A stretch of DNA of 15,774 bases from Bacteroidota bacterium (GTDB lineage: Bacteria; Bacteroidota; Bacteroidia; Chitinophagales; Chitinophagaceae): positions 1 through 15,774 of the forward strand of contig JAEWBT010000104.1 of assembly GCA_023391015.1 (NCBI GenBank), written 5' to 3'. The notes beneath the pieces were generated by a model, which was not told the DNA's origin, ran no database searches, and saw only the letters and a list, made by a program, of their open reading frames with translations. The position numbers were made by a program, and so were the translations under genes. Each line of letters begins with the position of its first letter. Within the stretch, counting starts at the first letter, position 1. Of this stretch, positions 13,433 through 15,774 are shown in pieces.

Positions 13433-13468
13433 TGGTTTGAAGTTGTTGTGGTTGAGGAAAGTGGGAGC

Positions 13469-13604
13469 GACTTGTCAAGTCACTCGGACACCTGGCGGAT
13501 AGACTTGACAAGTCTATTCCGGTTGTAAACCAGCGGATTTATCCAACTGGGTTCACGCAGACTTGTCAAGTCAATCCGTAAAACGTACGAGGACTTGACA
13601 AGTC
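13469..13604. repeat. Four GACTTGNCAAGTC palindromes as two inverted pairs
   Basis: Copies lie at 13469-13481 (central T), 13502-13514 (A), 13560-13572 (T) and 13592-13604 (A). The T and A forms are reverse complements, so copies 1-2 (20-nt gap) and 3-4 (19-nt gap) each make a possible 13-bp-stem hairpin. Copy 2 extends to the 19-bp palindrome ATAGACTTG-A-CAAGTCTAT. They fill the gap between the HYC_CC_PP and HMA genes. Confidence 0.85.
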
Positions 13605-13611
13605 GGGGGTA

Positions 13612-14031
13612 TCAACCATAAACAACGAAACGCATGTGCAGCTTGTGCAAGGGGATGTCTTGCCATCTGCCGGGTGGTGCGTTGGCCTTGCAGGGGGCCT
13701 TTACAGCGACCGATTGAGCCAGCGCATTTTGGGGAAATAATCCGTTAAAAACGGGCAAAACGGGCAGCGCAATATCGCTACCGAAAAGAATTTTAGTCGG
13801 CTCTGACTGTTGCTGGTCGGTGGTGATTTTAGCAGCAATGGCTTTGTCCTGGCAACAATCCATTTCCTCCACTGCCGGTACTTCATCATCGCAACCACTC
13901 TCGCAAACGTCTGCCTTTTGAAAAAGCTCCCAGCTCGCGATTTCGTCGCCACAGTAATGCGCATGCACCAGCAGGCCGGAGGCGGCCAGCAGGTACAGGA
14001 ACATCAAGGGAAAAACGAGAATCTTTTTCAA
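13612..14031 (-). CDS. HYC_CC_PP family protein
   Basis: A 139-residue secreted protein with the features that give this Bacteroidetes family its name: AHYCGDE with HYC at 25-27 right after the signal peptide, a CC pair at 59-60 (MDCCQD), and PP at 119-120 (NAPPG). C43 and C47 (VCESGC) add to a cysteine-rich, metal-binding-like profile. The signal peptide MKKILVFPLMFLYLLAASGLLVHA is read from a TTG start at 14031; the internal ATG at 14007 would cut it short. The family's function is not defined to my knowledge. Placement before HMA and TonB receptor genes suggests a role in copper or heavy-metal handling. The -7 box TAACTTTG lies only 9 bp before the TTG, implying a very short leader. Confidence 0.88.
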   Translation of the reverse strand: MKKILVFPLMFLYLLAASGLLVHAHYCGDEIASWELFQKADVCESGCDDEVPAVEEMDCCQDKAIAAKITTDQQQSEPTKILFGSDIALPVLPVFNGLFPQNALAQSVAVKAPCKANAPPGRWQDIPLHKLHMRFVVYG

Positions 14032-14039
14032 AGGTTCCC

Positions 14040-14047
14040 CAAAGTTA
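14040..14047 (-). promoter_or_regulatory. -7 box of the HYC_CC_PP gene (TAACTTTG)
   Basis: Perfect match to TAnnTTTG on the minus strand, with its last base 9 nt before the TTG start codon. Transcription would start around 14035, leaving a leader of only a few nucleotides. Confidence 0.65.
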
Positions 14048-14053
14048 ATATCT

Positions 14054-14071
14054 ACAGGCCAAAAAGCCTGT
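14054..14071. promoter_or_regulatory. Candidate operator dyad between the divergent HYC_CC_PP and thioesterase genes
   Basis: ACAGGC-6 nt-GCCTGT is a perfect dyad lying immediately upstream of the minus-strand -7 box, where the -33/-7 spacer should be. A bound regulator would occlude this promoter. No TTG -33 is evident, which fits a promoter needing or blocked by a regulator. Confidence 0.45.
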
Positions 14072-14093
14072 TAATTCCCGAACTTGCGTGGTT

Positions 14094-14504
14094 ATGAAAA
14101 CCCTTCCTACCGGCACAGTGCGCACCTTCCGGAAAACCGTTACTCCCGACGACCTCGCGCATTTTGAAGCCGGCGCTGTTCACAATGTATATTCCACCTT
14201 TGCCCTTGCCCGCGATGCCGAATGGAGCGGCCGGTTGCTGGTTTTAGAAATGAAAGAAGCAGGTGAAGAAGGCATTGGAACAGCCCTTTCCATTGAGCAC
14301 CTCGGCCCCGCGTTTCCGGGCGAGGAAGTGTTTTTCCAAAGCACGCTTATAGCAATCAACCGGAACGAAGTGGTTTCCGAATTCACGGTTTCGGTTGGCG
14401 ACCGGGCCGTAGCCAAAGGCATCCAAAAACAAAAAGTTTTGCCGGTGGAAAAGATTTCTGCGGCGTTTGTCAAAGCGCGAGAAGGTGGAGTTTCCCCCGT
14501 TTAG
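14094..14504 (+). CDS. FlK-like hotdog-fold thioesterase
   Basis: From the ATG at 14094 the product has 136 residues, a single hotdog domain. HNVYSTFALARDAEWSGRLL (30-49) and GIGTALSIEHLGPAFPGEEV (60-79) align with the fluoroacetyl-CoA thioesterase FlK group. T35, E43 and H69 fall at spacings of 8 and 26 residues, the spacings of the FlK triad Thr42, Glu50, His76. The family hydrolyses acyl-CoA thioesters in the cytosol; FlK-like domains are widespread and most are not fluoroacetate-specific, so the substrate here is unknown. A GTG at 14088 would add two residues; the ATG is simpler. The stop codon lies in a 14-bp perfect palindrome, TTAGGTGCACCTAA (14501-14514). One TTCCGGAA (14127-14134) is read as Phe-Arg-Lys. 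Confidence 0.85.
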   Translation: MKTLPTGTVRTFRKTVTPDDLAHFEAGAVHNVYSTFALARDAEWSGRLLVLEMKEAGEEGIGTALSIEHLGPAFPGEEVFFQSTLIAINRNEVVSEFTVSVGDRAVAKGIQKQKVLPVEKISAAFVKAREGGVSPV

Positions 14505-14525
14505 GTGCACCTAAGAAAACACAAT

Positions 14526-14635
14526 TTTCCGGAAATTTCCGGCTTTTTCCGCCCTTGTTATTTGCAGCAGCAAGGTTGTAGAAAGTTCCCGTTCCGGGAT
14601 GACAAAAGTTGCTGTCCGCAATTCCACTGTTACTC
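14526..14635. repeat. Palindrome TTTCCGGAAA and a half-unit of the REP-like family
   Basis: TTTCCGGAAA at 14526-14535 is followed by a truncated copy TTTCCGG. At about 14586-14608 the hairpin TCCCG-ttc-CGGGA is followed by TGACAAAAG, the same tail that follows the hairpins in the 660-740 element. No gene is supported here. Confidence 0.5.
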
Positions 14636-14727
14636 TTTTGTTTTGTCGCCCGCTGAAAGGCGAATGGCTGTGGATAACGCACCGGCATTTTCTGAGATTC
14701 CGCCTTTGGCGGAATGACAAAAGAAAA
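14636..14727. repeat. Diverged full copy of the MITE/REP-like element
   Basis: TTTTGTTTTGTC (14636-14647) and GACAAAAGAAAA (14716-14727) are imperfect terminal inverted repeats (11 of 12 positions pair). Next to the right end is the hairpin ATTCCGCC-ttt-GGCGGAAT (14697-14715), identical in stem to one in the 660-740 element. The left hairpin has decayed to a GCC/GGC-type stem (CGCC...GGCG). The length is 92 bp. Confidence 0.6.
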
Positions 14728-14782
14728 GATGTAGCAGGAAGAAAGAATGAAAGAAACCATGCCTCCTTTGTTCCCGGCCACC

Positions 14783-14810
14783 TGTTTTGTCACCCTGCCA
14801 AAGGCAGGGT
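14783..14810. repeat. Half-unit of the MITE/REP-like family
   Basis: TGTTTTGTC is followed by the hairpin ACCCTGCC-aaa-GGCAGGGT (14792-14810), identical in stem to 710-729. No matching second unit is recognisable beyond it. Confidence 0.6.
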
Positions 14811-14873
14811 CTTACCATAACGCTATTACAATATGGGGCTGTCATTCAAGGCCGCCTTAACATGCCCACCTCT

Positions 14874-14906
14874 GCTCTTTTGTCTTTTGTGTATCGTCTT
14901 TTGTCT
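14874..14906 (-). repeat. Array of 7-bp units (AGACAAA type) next to the ccmF-like stop codon
   Basis: Minus strand reads AGACAAA, AGACGAT, ACACAAA, AGACAAA, AGAGC without gaps, giving the direct repeat TCTTTTGTCTT (plus strand) at a 21-bp distance. The array begins 10 bp past the stop codon at 14917. Confidence 0.75.
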
Positions 14907-14916
14907 TAAAAGTCCC

Positions 14917-15774
14917 CTACCCGCGCTTTGTCTGCCGGTTCCACAGGCTTAGCATAAAGCCCAGCACCATTACAATCGTTCCGAGCCACACGAGGTTGAT
15001 AGCCGGAAATAAAATGGCTTTCAGCACAATGAATTTCCGGGTCGGGTCGTCTTCGCGGATTGCAAAACTGCCCGCGCCGGTTTCCGGGTCCACGTTGGTC
15101 AGGGCCATGCTCACACCAATGGTTTTAGCGGTGTCGGGCACGTTTTCGGCGTAGTTGTCCCGAACGTAGAAAATGGGTCGCAGGCTGTCCACTTTGCCTT
15201 CCAGGGTATACACATCCACACCTGCGGCCAGGGCCACGTCGCCTTTCCGCGACGCGTAGCGGGACGTATCCACCCGGCCGTCAAACCCCCGGAAAACGAG
15301 AAAGGACTTGGACATAAACAACGTGTCGTTCGGCTTTAGCTCCATGCGGCGCAGCCCGGCGGTATCGCCTTCTTTTTCCGGCGCGCTCACGCTGGCCACA
15401 TACGTAAACACGTCGCGATCCCAGTAGTGCTTGGAGTCGGGGTTGGCGATAATGCCTTCCTGCCCTTTCGGGTTTACAAACGCATCGGGGTATAAGCTAA
15501 ACCGCTCCACCGCTTTGTTGTTTTTCGGGTCCAGACGCTGATAATCCACGCGGTAAAAGGTGCGCGGGTCTTTGACATCCACACTGTCGCCGCGGTAGGT
15601 GGCAAAATAATCGCCCATCGCCACCGGAACGTCTTTGTACATCAGCACATTCTCGCGGCTTTCGCGGGCGTTTTCAACGGCGTTTTTCCCAAAGTCCAGA
15701 TTAATGCCCAACGTGTTGAGGGAAATGACTTCTTTATTAAACGACGAAAACAACACGCCCAGGATAAACAACCC
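14917..15774 (-). CDS. CcmF/CcsA-type cytochrome c biogenesis protein, C-terminal part, 5' end beyond window
   Basis: The minus-strand frame is open from the window edge to a TAG at 14917-14919, about 285 residues, so only the C-terminal third or so of a protein usually near 800 residues is present. It shows a first hydrophobic segment (FILGVLFSSF), a long soluble stretch with VPVAMGDYFATYRGD, YWDRDVFTYVASVSAPEK, NDTLFMSKSFLVFRGF and AGVDVYTLEG, then a final membrane helix FPAINLVWLGTIVMVLGFMLSLWNR. That arrangement fits the CcmF C-terminal domain: a large periplasmic region and last helix of the haem lyase that attaches haem to apocytochrome c. Whether the full protein is CcmF or a CcmF/CcsA relative cannot be told from this part. 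The WWD haem-binding motif would lie outside the window. Confidence 0.82.
   Translation of the reverse strand, partial: GLFILGVLFSSFNKEVISLNTLGINLDFGKNAVENARESRENVLMYKDVPVAMGDYFATYRGDSVDVKDPRTFYRVDYQRLDPKNNKAVERFSLYPDAFVNPKGQEGIIANPDSKHYWDRDVFTYVASVSAPEKEGDTAGLRRMELKPNDTLFMSKSFLVFRGFDGRVDTSRYASRKGDVALAAGVDVYTLEGKVDSLRPIFYVRDNYAENVPDTAKTIGVSMALTNVDPETGAGSFAIREDDPTRKFIVLKAILFPAINLVWLGTIVMVLGFMLSLWNRQTKRG

Noticed and set aside
13469..13604. Short CRISPR array
   Set aside because: Repeats are only 13 bp, alternate in orientation, and spacing is irregular (33, 58, 32 bp); no cas genes.

Overview
The window reads as a piece of a Bacteroidota chromosome, most likely near Chitinophagaceae. The grounds are a Bacteroidetes-style TonB-dependent receptor, a HYC_CC_PP family protein, the YebC variant beginning MGRIFEVRK, weak or absent Shine-Dalgarno sequences, and several upstream elements matching the Bacteroidetes -7 box TAnnTTTG (often here as TACCTTCG). 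Taxonomy is inference; no marker gene gives a species.

Layout. 1-3018, all minus strand: 3'-truncated yebC; a fructose-6-phosphate aldolase/transaldolase-like gene (fsa) with its own terminator; the small SRP RNA (ffs), which has a clear -7 box; and a bifunctional phosphoglucose/phosphomannose isomerase. 3034-4449, plus strand: yraN, divergent from the isomerase with only 15 bp between start codons, then an ArsR-type repressor overlapping an SRPBCC/AHSA1 gene. A two-dyad operator covers the arsR promoter. 4450-5587: a strong terminator, then an AT-rich cysteine-containing orphan gene set between inverted TGTTGTGCGCT boxes and followed by about 200 nt of structured non-coding DNA. This is the most cassette-like, probably transferred, part of the window. 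5588-7901, minus: the Mg2+ channel MgtE and a urea-transporter family protein. 8095-9147, plus: a secreted protein of unknown function, closed by a 16-bp bidirectional terminator. 9221-10849, minus: an ABC-F ATPase with one intact and one degenerate composite ATP site. 11037-14031, minus: a probable copper or heavy-metal group (HYC_CC_PP protein, HMA-domain protein, TonB receptor) interrupted by four copies of the palindrome GACTTGNCAAGTC. 14094-14504, plus: an FlK-like hotdog thioesterase with a full Thr/Glu/His triad. 14917 to the end, minus: the C-terminal part of a CcmF/CcsA-type cytochrome c biogenesis protein.

Most coding content is ordinary chromosomal housekeeping. The unusual content is non-coding. 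The palindrome TTCCGGAA occurs 21 times, 11 of them as TTTCCGGAAA, and 10 of those 11 lie between genes. There is also an 81-bp element with 12-bp terminal inverted repeats and two internal hairpins, with diverged relatives near 14.6-14.8 kb; two short arrays with a 7-bp period; the paired 13-bp palindromes in the metal group; and the cassette-like orphan locus. I found no CRISPR array, tRNA, rRNA or transposase gene. No single new multi-gene system can be demonstrated; the repeat families and the orphan cassette are the best candidates for undescribed biology.
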